Position numbers and translations under genes: made by a program
The notes under the pieces: model-generated
Seen by the model: the letters and a program-made list of their open reading frames with translations, nothing else
Databases searched by the model: none
What the model was told of the DNA's origin: nothing
Shown: positions 41,375 to 50,292 of the stretch, one piece after another
Position numbering within the stretch: position 1 is the stretch's first letter
How the letters are laid out: each line of letters opens with the position of its first letter
Source: DAOVXM01 sp963746255
GTDB taxonomy: Bacteria > Chloroflexota > Anaerolineae > Anaerolineales > UBA4823
Assembly (NCBI GenBank): GCA_963746255.1
Contig: CAVVAJ010000009.1
Span: forward strand, 1,488,001-1,552,000
Length of the DNA stretch: 64,000 bases
Direction of reading: 5' to 3'

Positions 41375-41406
41375 ACGAGCCTCTAAGTTAACAGAGGCTC
41401 GTTTTG
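41375..41406. terminator. Bidirectional terminator between metK and cbiO
   Basis: ACGAGCCTCT (41375-41384) pairs with AGAGGCTCGT (41393-41402), with T residues on both exits. Confidence 0.85.
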
Positions 41407-41423
41407 GTAGAGTGGGGAAGAAC

Positions 41424-42155
41424 TTAATCAAAGCCAGGCGGTATGGTCGGGCGTTCCAGACCATGCATTTCCAGCAGTTCGATATCATTCATCAGTTCAC
41501 GGGTTGCTCCATCGGCGACAATAATGCCTTCATCCATGATGATTATTCGGGGGAATATCTCACCGACCATCAACATATCGTGCGTGGAAACCAGCATAGT
41601 CATCGGAAGGTCGCGAAGCAGGTTTATTAAGGAACGACGGGCACGCGGGTCCAACCCCGCAGTCGGCTCGTCGAGGACCAATACTTCTGGTTTCATGGAT
41701 AACACTGTGGCGATTGCAATGCGTTTCTTCTCGCCGATGCTGAGATGGTGAGATACTCTGCGAGCATAACCTTGCATCGCGACCGCGGCTAACGCATCGC
41801 TAACCCGTTCTTCCACTTCTGGCATGGGCAGGTTCTGGTATAGAGGTCCAAAAGCGACGTCATCATATACAGTCGGTGAAAAGAGCTGATCTTCTGGTGA
41901 TTGGAAGACTAACCCCACCATAGAACGCATCTGCCCAACCGTATCCTTTCTGACTTCCAGGTCACAGATCTTTATCGACCCTTCTCCCTTTAATATTCCG
42001 TTGAGATGAAGCAACAGCGTGGATTTGCCAGCCCCATTTGGCCCTACAAGTGCAACCCTTTCGTTGGGAACAAGCGAAAGCGAGACATTATTTAATGCTT
42101 GGTGTCCATCAGGATATGTGTAAGACAGGTTTTTTATGACTATAGAATGGTGCAT
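41424..42155 (-). CDS. cbiO: Nickel/cobalt ECF-type ABC transporter, ATPase CbiO
   Basis: A 243-residue ABC ATPase. Walker A GPNGAGKST (about 38-46), Q-loop VFQSPEDQLF, a signature LSIGEKKR as common in CbiO, and Walker B VLVLDEPTAGLDP are visible. It energises the CbiM/CbiQ importer encoded immediately upstream, with six bases between the genes. Confidence 0.93.
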   Translation of the reverse strand: MHHSIVIKNLSYTYPDGHQALNNVSLSLVPNERVALVGPNGAGKSTLLLHLNGILKGEGSIKICDLEVRKDTVGQMRSMVGLVFQSPEDQLFSPTVYDDVAFGPLYQNLPMPEVEERVSDALAAVAMQGYARRVSHHLSIGEKKRIAIATVLSMKPEVLVLDEPTAGLDPRARRSLINLLRDLPMTMLVSTHDMLMVGEIFPRIIIMDEGIIVADGATRELMNDIELLEMHGLERPTIPPGFD

Positions 42156-42161
42156 ATGTTC

Positions 42162-42968
42162 TCAAGCAAATAGAATGTAGGATAGGGCGAGCAATATGAC
42201 TAGGATGATCAAACCGATGAATAAGACGAACCAGTGGTTCAGCCTCATCGCTGGCAAAGGGATTGCCCGCACTTCGCCATCGTAGCCACGTGCAAGCATT
42301 GCATTATAGATACGATCGCTGCGTTCGATGCCACGCAGTAAAAGGCTGCCGGCCATTCCGCCAGCAACCCGCGCCCGCCAAACCACGGAACCACCGCTTT
42401 TTTCTCGCGAGGGATCCCCATACCCGCTGCGGGCGGAACGGGCGCGCAGCAGCCGTAGCGCTTCGTCAGCTAGCACAAATAAGTAGCGCCACATCAAACC
42501 AAAAATCGCAACAAGCAGGCGTGGAATTTTGACTGCTCGCATGGCTTGTAAAAGCTCCGGGAACGGCGTACTGGCGGCTAGAATAATAGCAGCTTGTACA
42601 GATACCCAAGATTTTAAAGCAATGCTGATGAAACGCTCGAGTCCAGGTTGCGATAGGCTAATCGTCCACGTACCAAAGTTGAAACTGAATAGGGTCGGAC
42701 CTTCCAAGGTAAAGATGATCGGAAAAGCCGCTAATACAAATGGGATAGCGATCAATGAACGTTTGAGAATAAAAGGGAGCCCCAGTTCTGAAAGCATGGC
42801 AACAGCCCATACAACAGCTAGCAGCAGGATATAGACCGGCCAGGCTGCCGGAGGAGTCAGAGCAGTGGTGAGTATGAATGCCACGGTCAATATAAACTTG
42901 ATACGCGGGTCAAGCTCGTGTACCAAGCTCGGACGTGGCTTGTAGGGGTCTAAAAAGTGGATGTGCAT
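42162..42968 (-). CDS. cbiQ: ECF-type transporter transmembrane subunit CbiQ
   Basis: A 268-residue membrane protein starting MHIHFLDPYKPRPSLVHELD at ATG 42968, ten bases after the cbiM stop. About five helices and the coupling motifs LRARSARSGY and the later LARGYDGE match the T component of CbiMNQO/NikMNQO transporters. An upstream in-frame start at 43085 would overlap cbiM by over 100 bases and is rejected. Confidence 0.9.
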   Translation of the reverse strand: MHIHFLDPYKPRPSLVHELDPRIKFILTVAFILTTALTPPAAWPVYILLLAVVWAVAMLSELGLPFILKRSLIAIPFVLAAFPIIFTLEGPTLFSFNFGTWTISLSQPGLERFISIALKSWVSVQAAIILAASTPFPELLQAMRAVKIPRLLVAIFGLMWRYLFVLADEALRLLRARSARSGYGDPSREKSGGSVVWRARVAGGMAGSLLLRGIERSDRIYNAMLARGYDGEVRAIPLPAMRLNHWFVLFIGLIILVILLALSYILFA

Positions 42969-42978
42969 AAGGGAACCA

Positions 42979-43932
42979 CTAAGAGGAGGTTTGTCGCTTA
43001 CGCCTTGCGTATGCAACTCCTGCTGCAGCGCCAAAGACAAGAACAATACCAATGACCCCGGCCAGGACTGTGGCAGCAGCTTCATTAGAGATACCCGGGA
43101 AGATGTAATCCGGAAGGATACCGTAAGAGGGGCTTTGGGCGGTTTCTAAAAACCCATATTGCTCTGCCACCCGTTCTAAACCATCTGGATGGCTCGATGC
43201 CCAAGGAGCGATAAAGGCAAGCCCGATGGCAATTAATATGCCTACGATCCATATCGCAGCCCCACCGACCGGGCGATCTTCTCCTTGCTTGACCAGGTCT
43301 GGCCGAGAAGCATATAGAAAGGCTAGGGCGCCCAGAGTTATTAACCCCTCCCCGATACCAATCAAAGCATGGATGCCTCCCATAGCAGGTATGGCTATGT
43401 TTGCCGGGGATGTTCCAGACAATGCTAATTCGAGCGCTACAGCTAGCGCAGTGATCTCGATTGAGAGCCAGCTGGCAATAAAACCGCCGACAAATATTCC
43501 CCAACTGCGCCCTCCAGCCAGTTTACGGACAGCATGGTATGCCACAAACGAGACAGCAACACCGACAACAGCCATGTTAAATATATTAGCGCCTAAAACT
43601 AGTAGCCCTCCGTCCTGGAAAATGAGTGCCTGCACGGCGACAACGCTGGTCATAACCAGAATGGCTGCCCAAGGACCAACCAGGATTGTTGCAATGGCAG
43701 ACCCCATCAAGTGCCCCGAAGTCCCACCTGCAACGGTGAAGTTTAGCATCTGCCCAGCAAAAATCGCCGCCGCCAGTACACCCATCAGCGGCACGTGGCG
43801 TTCACCCAAGTCTTGCCCAACGCGTTTTAGGGAATAGCCAACTACGATAATGGCAGCGACCCACAGCAGCAGATCGACCACAATAGATAAAAACCCATCC
43901 GGGATATGCAAAGGTTGAGGAGTAAGGAACAT
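42979..43932 (-). CDS. cbiM: Nickel/cobalt substrate-specific subunit CbiM fused to a CbiN/NikN-like part
   Basis: The N-terminal two thirds is CbiM: HIPDGFLS, FTVAGGTSGHLMGSAIATIL and IPAMGGIHALIGIGEGLITL. The C-terminal part with PDGLERVAEQYGFLE between two helices is the NikN/CbiN-like accessory component. The ATG at 43932 has AAAGGAG six bases upstream, but it places eight residues (MFLTPQPL) before HIPDGF; in relatives the protein starts MHIPDGF. A TTG at 43911 would give exactly that start, but it has no ribosome-binding site. Which start is used affects the metal site. Confidence 0.88.
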   Translation of the reverse strand: MFLTPQPLHIPDGFLSIVVDLLLWVAAIIVVGYSLKRVGQDLGERHVPLMGVLAAAIFAGQMLNFTVAGGTSGHLMGSAIATILVGPWAAILVMTSVVAVQALIFQDGGLLVLGANIFNMAVVGVAVSFVAYHAVRKLAGGRSWGIFVGGFIASWLSIEITALAVALELALSGTSPANIAIPAMGGIHALIGIGEGLITLGALAFLYASRPDLVKQGEDRPVGGAAIWIVGILIAIGLAFIAPWASSHPDGLERVAEQYGFLETAQSPSYGILPDYIFPGISNEAAATVLAGVIGIVLVFGAAAGVAYARRKRQTSS

Positions 43933-43947
43933 CACGCACTCCTTTTA

Positions 43948-44382
43948 TTAAACAACTGATTCATTATGACAGTTAGCACAAATGCCGGTGAAAGAGATAT
44001 GCTCGAGGTCCGGCGTGAAGTTGTACTCGGCAATAAGTTGTGAGCCAAATGAGTTGGTGAATTGGTGTTCGGCTTTGATCACCACGCCGCAATGCCGGCA
44101 AACCAAGTGGATGTGTTCCCCGTGCCGAGTGGTCGTATAGGTTACCTGCCCGTCTCTCAGGTCTGCCCGTGTAGCCAACCCTTCATTCACCAACATATCT
44201 AATGTGCGGTAAACGGTGGCGATATTGAGGTAGCTTGTACGTTGATTAACTGAAGTGAAGATTTGATCGGCAGTTATATGGTCCGCGTTGTGAGCAAAAG
44301 CTTCCAAGATCATCTCTCGCTGCGGTGTAATTCGGTAACCGCGCTGGCGAAGAGTAAGCAAGATGGTTTGGCAGTGAGGCAT
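43948..44382 (-). CDS. Fur-family metal-dependent repressor (Nur-like candidate)
   Basis: A 144-residue Fur/Zur/Nur-type regulator. The winged helix (QRGYRITPQREMILEAF, NIATVYRTLDMLVNEGLATR) and a dimer domain with HIHLVCRHCGVVI and the second CANCH pair for structural zinc are clear. It is the first gene of the cbiMQO operon, 15 bases before cbiM. A TTGCAA repeat beside its -10 box points to autoregulation. The metal cannot be read from sequence; nickel is favoured by the operator type and by the transporter family. Confidence 0.88.
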   Translation of the reverse strand: MPHCQTILLTLRQRGYRITPQREMILEAFAHNADHITADQIFTSVNQRTSYLNIATVYRTLDMLVNEGLATRADLRDGQVTYTTTRHGEHIHLVCRHCGVVIKAEHQFTNSFGSQLIAEYNFTPDLEHISFTGICANCHNESVV

Positions 44383-44397
44383 TGCGAATCCTTTCTA

Positions 44398-44424
44398 TTG
44401 CAAGTAGTTGCAACAAATAGTATA
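44398..44424 (-). promoter_or_regulatory. Operator and -10 box of the fur-cbiMQO operon
   Basis: TTGCAA-GTAG-TTGCAA occupies 44398-44413 (each TTGCAA is itself a palindrome) and TATACT lies at 44424-44419 on the minus strand, so the operator covers the start of transcription. It resembles the Streptomyces Nur box TTGCAA-N5-TTGCAA, but with four bases between the half-sites. Confidence 0.6.
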
Positions 44425-44457
44425 CCAATTTTTCCGAAATTCGCCAGTGGTTTAAAT

Positions 44458-44493
44458 AATTCCCGGATGGAGAATAATCTCCATCCGGGAATT
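44458..44493. terminator. Strong hairpin after thioredoxin
   Basis: A 16-base perfect stem (AATTCCCGGATGGAGA, 44458-44473, with 44478-44493) and a four-base loop, lying after trxA and before the fur promoter. Confidence 0.75.
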
Positions 44494-44511
44494 CTAGCTT
44501 AATTGATATTC

Positions 44512-44844
44512 TTAGTTCAAGTTCAGATGAGGGCTGAATTTGGATTCGATGCGTTCCTTTGGCTGGTAGCCAGTGATGCGCTCACTCACTTTTCCGTTCA
44601 CAAATAGCATCAAAGTTGGCACACCCATGACCTGGTACTGCATGGCGATGTTTTGGTTATGGTCCACATCCAGTTTAACGACTTTTACTTTGCCCACCCA
44701 TTCCTGTGCCAGATCGTTGACGACTGGATCAAGCATCTTACACGGTCCACACCACACCGCCGTGAAGTCGACTAGGACGGGTAGGGAGGCGTTGATTACT
44801 ACGTTTTGGAAATCGTCTTCATTGACATGCTGCATCTCGGCCAT
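44512..44844 (-). CDS. trxA: Thioredoxin
   Basis: A 110-residue thioredoxin with the active site WCGPCK, the cis-proline motif GVPTLMLFVNG and normal fold elements (VLVDFTAVWCGPCK, VVKLDVDHNQNIA). GGGAG lies eight bases before ATG 44844. It is transcribed alone. Confidence 0.95.
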   Translation of the reverse strand: MAEMQHVNEDDFQNVVINASLPVLVDFTAVWCGPCKMLDPVVNDLAQEWVGKVKVVKLDVDHNQNIAMQYQVMGVPTLMLFVNGKVSERITGYQPKERIESKFSPHLNLN

Positions 44845-44992
44845 ATGCTCATCTCCCGGAACTTTCTATCAGTGACAGAACAACCTGATAAGGATATCTT
44901 AGATTATTCGGTGACTTGCTAAATTTATAGTAACCAGTCCAGCATCATTCGTCAAGACTGACCTTGGTACTGAATCAATGGACAGTTACGCG

Positions 44993-45021
44993 TTGACGCT
45001 CGTGAACTGGCATGATAGAAT
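44993..45021 (+). promoter_or_regulatory. Promoter of tRNA-Lys
   Basis: TTGACG (44993-44998) and TAGAAT (45016-45021) are 17 bases apart, ten bases before the tRNA. Confidence 0.75.
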
Positions 45022-45031
45022 GCAAACTGCT

Positions 45032-45103
45032 GGGCGCGTAGCTCAATGGTAGAGCAGTGGCCTTTTAAGCCATTGGTTGCAGGTTCGAGCCCTGCCGCGC
45101 TCA
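45032..45103 (+). tRNA. tRNA-Lys (anticodon UUU)
   Basis: A 72-base tRNA. Acceptor arms GGGCGCG and CGCGCTC pair with one G-U; the anticodon arm GTGGC-CTTTTAA-GCCAT presents TTT; the T arm holds GGTTCGAGCC. CCA is not encoded. Confidence 0.95.
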
Positions 45104-45112
45104 CAAAAAAGG

Positions 45113-45140
45113 GACCTGCTGAGCGCAGGTCTTTTCTAAA
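45113..45140 (+). terminator. Terminator of tRNA-Lys
   Basis: GACCTGC (45113-45119) pairs with GCAGGTC (45125-45131), followed by TTTTCT and further T residues. Confidence 0.8.
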
Positions 45141-45933
45141 TTTTTTGAAGCAGCCAATGGCAGCCATTAGGTTGCATAGTTCGGTGGCATGCATGCCAAG
45201 TCTTGCCACGCTCATTATTGTTATAAACAACTATGGATTGCGGACACCTACTCCCTCCGCAGATCGAAATATCTTCGTAGCGGCGGAGATGCTTCGTGAC
45301 TTAGGCTGCACATTATCGCCAGTCTTAATCGCTGGGGTATGATGGACGTGAAATGACTCGGGGTTTGCTACAGAGATCGGTCAGTTCGTCCTGGGCGCTC
45401 TCACCTTTAAGGCGCATAGCTCTCATTTTATACCCCCTCTACACCTGTCAAGGCATGCTGGGGCATTATCAGCAGGATTTTGGCATCGGTACAAGTTTGT
45501 CTGATATCAGCTTCTATGTCATAGTTGTCCTCCGGCGCTTTCAAACGCTCTACCCAATATCACCACTTAGTATCTTGGCGCAGCCTGTGCAGTATGGAAA
45601 ACAAGGCTCATAACCCTAGCAGGCTTATACCCAAAGCAGGCGTTTGACTGCCGATCCTACCTCACATTATCTGGTGCAGGATGTCAATCAGAGCTTAGCG
45701 CTTTTCCGTGGAAGTCCTCCCCCAGGTTTCGGGCCGATCAAGGAATGTGGGTGAAACCGTGGGCGTCGTGGGAATATACTGGGCAAAGTGATCGCGGACG
45801 TAGGCGAGCTACACCCATCGCTGATCATGAGGATGAAAATCACTCCCGTTTCTACCGCACGATTTTCAGTTTCTCCGGTTTGCCCTCCATTCACTGCGTT
45901 TGGACCGGCCGCCTGACGATTTATTGATCTTAG
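45141..45933. other. Gene-poor stretch between tRNA-Lys and IS30
   Basis: About 800 bases without a convincing gene. Short open stretches have no ribosome-binding site and no recognisable family. It may be the remains of older insertions at the tRNA. Confidence 0.45.
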
Positions 45934-46987
45934 ATTCAACTCACAAGTGCAACTTTAGAGGTTGAAAGAGAGGTAAGCTGAGGTAGGATAAGTGCCTCTC
46001 TAACGACCAAGTCAAAGGAGCACTTATGAGAACCTATACTCAGCTTACCCAAGAACAAAGATACCAGATATCTGCCTTGTTGAAAATGGGTCACAATCGA
46101 ACAGAAATCGCTGCAGTGGTTGGCACCCATAAATCGACAGTATGTCGGGAACTGCGCCGCAATCATGGTCAGCGAGGTTATCGCCCCAAGCAGGCCCACC
46201 ATATGGCTTCGAGCAGACGCAATAAAGCCAAACCACGCATTCAGGAAGAGAACTGGTTGCTGATCGAGAGCAAGTTGTGCCAAGACTGGAGCCCAGAGCA
46301 GATTTCGGTCTGGTTGTGGCAAAACACGGACATCCAGGTTAGCCATGAAAGGATCTACCAGTACATTCTGACTGACAAACGTGCTGGAGGGAAGCTGTAC
46401 AAGCACCTGCGTTGCCAGAAGAAACGCCGCAAACGCTATGGTAGCTATGACCGGCGGGGAACACTGCCCAATCGAGTGAGTATTGAGCAACGACCAGAGA
46501 TTGTTGATCAACGTCACCGGATTGGGGATTGGGAAGTAGATACCATCATTGGAAAAGGACATCACCAGGCCATCGTAACCCTTACGGAACGAAAATCGCG
46601 TTTTGCCTTGTTGCGCAAAGTTGATCGCCGCACTGCCGAACTGGTCAGCGATGCTGTGATAGATTTGCTCCTGCCAGTTGCAGGTCGCTCGCATACGATC
46701 ACTGGAGACAATGGTAAAGAGTTCGCTGAGCATGAACGGATTGCTCAAGAACTTGGGATCAAATTCTTCTTTGCTCATCCTTATGCCGCCTGGGAGCGGG
46801 GCACGAATGAAAACATGAATGGGCTGGTCCGCCAATATATTCCCAAAAATCGAGAGCTAACTTCGGTCACAAATCATGAGCTGGTACAGATTATGAATAA
46901 GCTAAACCATCGTCCAAGAAAGTGTCTTGGTTTCAAATCACCTTTTGAGGTATTCTATAAACAGTCTGTTGCACTTAAGAGTTGAAT
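45934..46987 (+). mobile_element. IS30-family insertion sequence
   Basis: Imperfect terminal inverted repeats ATTCAACTCACAAGTGCAAC (45934-45953) and, at the right end, the complement of ATTCAACTCTTAAGTGCAAC (46968-46987) enclose one transposase gene. They differ at two positions. No target-site duplication is obvious. Confidence 0.85.
46026..46985 (+). CDS. IS30 family transposase
   Basis: A 319-residue DDE transposase. The N-terminal HTH (YTQLTQEQRYQISALLKMGH, STVCRELRRNHG) and the catalytic residues in GDWEVDTIIGKG, ITGDNGKEFAEH and WERGTNENMNGLVRQ are intact, and the gene ends at the right inverted repeat. The element may be active. Confidence 0.95.
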   Translation: MRTYTQLTQEQRYQISALLKMGHNRTEIAAVVGTHKSTVCRELRRNHGQRGYRPKQAHHMASSRRNKAKPRIQEENWLLIESKLCQDWSPEQISVWLWQNTDIQVSHERIYQYILTDKRAGGKLYKHLRCQKKRRKRYGSYDRRGTLPNRVSIEQRPEIVDQRHRIGDWEVDTIIGKGHHQAIVTLTERKSRFALLRKVDRRTAELVSDAVIDLLLPVAGRSHTITGDNGKEFAEHERIAQELGIKFFFAHPYAAWERGTNENMNGLVRQYIPKNRELTSVTNHELVQIMNKLNHRPRKCLGFKSPFEVFYKQSVALKS

Positions 46988-47352
46988 CCAGGTCTTAATT
47001 TTTAGTTGGCTAACCAACTTTATCCAATCCCCAATTTTCATAGATGTGGGGGTGCCAGAAAGTACGCACCAGGCTATCTCCTGTTATAGCGCTAGGTTAG
47101 CGTGCGCTGAATATTAGAGCGAGTATGGCTTGATTACACGAACAGAAAGCGCGATAATAAGGGCAAGAACCTATGTTGTCGGATATCACCAAGATGTGAG
47201 TATTGGTTACGGGTCCAAGCTTCCCCGCATATACTCCATAGTTAAATAAATCGCTGCGGTATTGTAGCTATATTTGGGCAATCACACAGCTTGGATGATA
47301 GTTAGTTGTATTGACAGTTCTATATACGCTGCTAATGATTAACAAATGCCCA
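46988..47352. other. Gap after IS30
   Basis: No gene, RNA or strong repeat is visible in these 365 bases. Confidence 0.4.
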
Positions 47353-47677
47353 GTGTTCAAACGATTTTCGGTAGGCTTCCTCCTGGCTGCAGCCGCTGCT
47401 AGCCTACTACTGCTCAGGGCTGATGGCGTGCGGGTATACCACTGGGATTATCGGGCTCATTGCGCTGACTTCGAAGCCTGAGCGGTGGTGGCTTGTGAGT
47501 TTGCCATTAGTCGCCGGGGTATTCGTTATCGTATTCAGCCTCGGCGAGGTCTTGGTCCCACACCAGGTCAAACAAATTCCCTCAAGAACAGCCGTATCTA
47601 AAAAAGCATCGCAAAAAGCGGACGTCAACGTAACTGCAAAAATCAACAGCACCACAGAGGATTTGATGTATGAATAA
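47353..47677 (+). pseudogene. Small membrane protein, probably frameshifted
   Basis: From GTG 47353 one frame reads MFKRFSVGFLLAAAAASLLL, a typical signal or first helix. Near 47423 the coding frame changes to YTTGIIGLIALTSKPERWWL, a second and third helix, ending at 47677. A one-base change near 47420-47430 would join them into a protein of about 108 residues. Its stop overlaps the start of the next membrane protein gene. Confidence 0.45.
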
Positions 47678-48119
47678 GAGGGATGCCTTCACCAAAATTC
47701 TGGCAATTATAGGTACGTTGCTGGTATTGTTCCCGATTCTAGCCCCCATCGTGTTTTCCACTGCACGGTATATTAAGGCGAACATCTTCCGGTTTGATTA
47801 CCTGATGCCTGCCGAGCTCTTCTTATTTGCCCTAGTTGGTGGAGGAGCGCTCTTCTGGGCGGCGTTGCAGGCGCGATCGCGCCAGAAGCTGATTGGCTGG
47901 GGCATCGGAATCGCCACAGCCATGCTGATTGGCGGACAGGTTCTGGCCGTCGCCACAGGGTTGGCCTCAGGTGAGACCGAGCCGGGTGGGTGGCCGTGGG
48001 TGCTCGTTCTCATGACGCTTGCAGTATATTCGTTGTCAGTGATTGTCATTGGTATTGGGGGGCTATTGCTGCTGCGAGATCTATTCGTTACCCGAAAATC
48101 GCCAAAAGAGGTTCACTAA
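47670..48119 (+). CDS. Conserved four-helix membrane protein
   Basis: A 149-residue protein with four hydrophobic segments and the conserved FRFDYLMPAELFLFALVGGG and GLASGETEPGGWPW. I recognise it as a conserved hypothetical of Chloroflexota and Firmicutes, often paired with the small protein upstream, but its function is unknown. ATG 47670 overlaps the end of that gene by eight bases, so the two are translationally coupled. Confidence 0.65.
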   Translation: MNKRDAFTKILAIIGTLLVLFPILAPIVFSTARYIKANIFRFDYLMPAELFLFALVGGGALFWAALQARSRQKLIGWGIGIATAMLIGGQVLAVATGLASGETEPGGWPWVLVLMTLAVYSLSVIVIGIGGLLLLRDLFVTRKSPKEVH

Positions 48120-48417
48120 GGCAGTGTTTGCGAATATGTTATGTGTAGATATTTCACCTGGCTAAATGATGACAGCAAACATCAGGCAATTCCGCAACTG
48201 AGGCAACAAGCTACAGTCGATCTTGGGCCAGAGAAATTTCCTTTTGGATTTAAGGGATGTAGAGATATCCTTTTACATAATGTAGTATTAAGTGAATATG
48301 CATCCCTGCACTGTGAATTCTAAGTGTGACAACTAATTATGCAATTTCATATTAGAATCCATATGGTGTCATAAACATAGTAGATAGATTTGCTGGACAA
48401 AATTCCAGGAGGCCAGA

Positions 48418-48951
48418 ATGTCGATAGAAAAACAGCGCGCCCAGGTTGTCAGCGCAATATGGAAAGCGATTGCGCAGAGCCAGGTTGATCTTTCAAGCGT
48501 TCCGCACGATCAGCAGGAGCAGCTCGTCAGTGAGATTGCCGATCAGGTGATGATGACCGTTGATACGTTGATGGAAGATATCCCCGACGTACCCCCCATC
48601 GATTATGGCCTGGAAGACGACCAGGAAATAGTATTATGGGAAGGACGCCCATTCCTCTCTTTGGTTGAATCCTATGCCATCACCAACGAGCGCCTCAAGA
48701 TTGTGAAGGGGATGTTTTCCAGGGATGTAGAAAACTTCGAGCTGATTCGCATCCAGGATATTGACCTATCCCAGGGTATGCACGAACGTGTGATGGGGAT
48801 CGGCGATGTGAACATTAAAGGGCACGATGCATCTGCCCCGGAGGTTGTGCTCAGAAATGTAAAATCTCCCGAGACAGTCTACGAGACACTGCGCAAAGCC
48901 TGGTTGGATGCACGCAAACGTCATGGATTGCAGTTTCGCGAATATATGTAA
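48418..48951 (+). CDS. PH-domain (bPH2-like) protein
   Basis: A 177-residue protein. Residues 1-65 are helical; from about 75 a bacterial PH domain follows (EIVLWEGRPFLSLVESYAIT, ITNERLKIVKGMFSRDVENF, LIRIQDIDLSQGMHERVMGI, GDVNIKG). AGGAGG lies before ATG 48418. No membrane helix is present, so it may bind a membrane partner. Function unknown. Confidence 0.8.
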   Translation: MSIEKQRAQVVSAIWKAIAQSQVDLSSVPHDQQEQLVSEIADQVMMTVDTLMEDIPDVPPIDYGLEDDQEIVLWEGRPFLSLVESYAITNERLKIVKGMFSRDVENFELIRIQDIDLSQGMHERVMGIGDVNIKGHDASAPEVVLRNVKSPETVYETLRKAWLDARKRHGLQFREYM

Positions 48952-49182
48952 TCCATGCCTTAGCCTGTAAAACGGTTTAGGATAATTGCTGTTATGAGTT
49001 GAAGCAGTGGATGGCAGTAGAATCCACTGCACTCCAGCGCCTGGTTCGAAATCCTTGATCACCGCGCGTGAGGACATATGCTCATTACGCCTGCCCGGCA
49101 TAGAAATGGCAGGCTTGTTGTTGCTTGATTCAGATGAGTTTATAATATTACGACAACTTAATAATCAATGGAGGATGTCACC

Positions 49183-49500
49183 ATGCAGGATATTCAATCA
49201 ATCGGTTTTGTACAGGCGTTGATGGATTTCTCATTCACGCAATTTGTCAGCGAATCTTTAGTTAAAATCCTTTACTACCTCGGTATCGTTTTGTTTGCGA
49301 TTTTTGGCATCGTGGCTGTGGTGGTGGGCTTCATGAATGGTGTCTCGTACGGGATCGGGGCATTGATTATGGCGCCGGTGTTGTTCGTGGCCTTTGTTGT
49401 AGCCCTCAGAGTATTCTTGGAATTTGTCATTGTAGTATTTCGAATCGCGGATTTCACACGTCAAATAGCAGAGAACACAGCATCTCAAGACAGCGACTAA
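49183..49500 (+). CDS. DUF4282 membrane protein
   Basis: A 105-residue protein with the DUF4282 pattern: ALMDFSFTQFVSESLVKILY, two helices, and a conserved RVFLEFVIVVFRIADFTRQI. ATG 49183 is chosen because GGAGG lies just upstream, inside a possible longer form from 49168. It probably has two membrane helices. Confidence 0.8.
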   Translation: MQDIQSIGFVQALMDFSFTQFVSESLVKILYYLGIVLFAIFGIVAVVVGFMNGVSYGIGALIMAPVLFVAFVVALRVFLEFVIVVFRIADFTRQIAENTASQDSD

Positions 49501-49691
49501 TATATCAATGATAAGTTGAAAGTTAGATTAAGAACGCTGCAAGGTCTCTTTCAATAGTGGATTCCATGTATAATAGATATAGCAAATAATCCAAGTCACT
49601 GATCTCCAATCGCCGGTTGGTATGCCCCGTCAGGATATGCCCACCAGATGGTTGGTAGGTCAGTTCTAGAGAGATGATCAGGAGGTTATCC

Positions 49692-49988
49692 ATGTCACAA
49701 AAAGGTTTTCCACTACTAAGTTTTCTAGCTGGGGCGGCAGTGGGTGCGGTTGTCGCATTGCTTTATGCACCAGCCTCAGGTCAGGAGCTGCGCGCTCAAA
49801 TCCGTGAAGAAGCTGATGTCCGCTGGAAGATGGCTACAGATGAATTTGATAAGGCCGTAAATTCTATGCAGCAGGCGCTTGATGAAACCCGGAAAGAAAT
49901 GCTGGCGTACATCGAAAACATTATAGCCAATGAAGAAGCGCAAGAAGAGACGCTGGAAGAACTGGTTGAAGAAGAGGGAACCGCCTAA
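49692..49988 (+). CDS. YtxH-domain protein
   Basis: A 98-residue protein with an N-terminal glycine-rich helix (LLSFLAGAAVGAVVALLYAP) and AP-x-SG motif typical of YtxH, then an amphipathic coiled-coil tail with acidic end. AGGAGG precedes ATG 49692. YtxH proteins are linked to envelope stress in Gram-positives. Confidence 0.85.
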   Translation: MSQKGFPLLSFLAGAAVGAVVALLYAPASGQELRAQIREEADVRWKMATDEFDKAVNSMQQALDETRKEMLAYIENIIANEEAQEETLEELVEEEGTA

Positions 49989-50016
49989 CCACCCGCGATG
50001 AAAATGGGCAGATGTT

Positions 50017-50056
50017 AAAAGACAGGACGACTATTTGTTCGCCCTGTCTTTTTTGT
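50017..50056 (+). terminator. Terminator after the YtxH gene
   Basis: AAAAGACAGG (50017-50026) pairs with CCTGTCTTTT (50043-50052) and continues into T residues. The rest of the gap to 50292 shows nothing recognisable. Confidence 0.85.
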
Positions 50057-50292
50057 TTTCTCCAGGAGATTGCGGTAACAACATCTGATCAATCAGGTTT
50101 AACAGCGAATAATCTAGACGGTCGTGATAAAATTTGGCGTAGCTTTAGAACACAAGTAGTATTTGCTTCTGTGGAAAGCAGATACTTCCCAAATTGCAGA
50201 TTTTCTAGTGGAACCTTTCCCTCTTGGTAGTAATGCATGGAATGCAATAATCCGAACAGTCATAAAATAACTGATCCGTTTAAAGGAGAGCA

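Noticed and set aside
45046..45342. Open frame running through tRNA-Lys
   Set aside because: It overlaps the tRNA and has no homology that I recognise.
45936..46835. Long open frame antisense to the IS30 transposase
   Set aside because: It mirrors the transposase, has no family signature and no ribosome-binding site.
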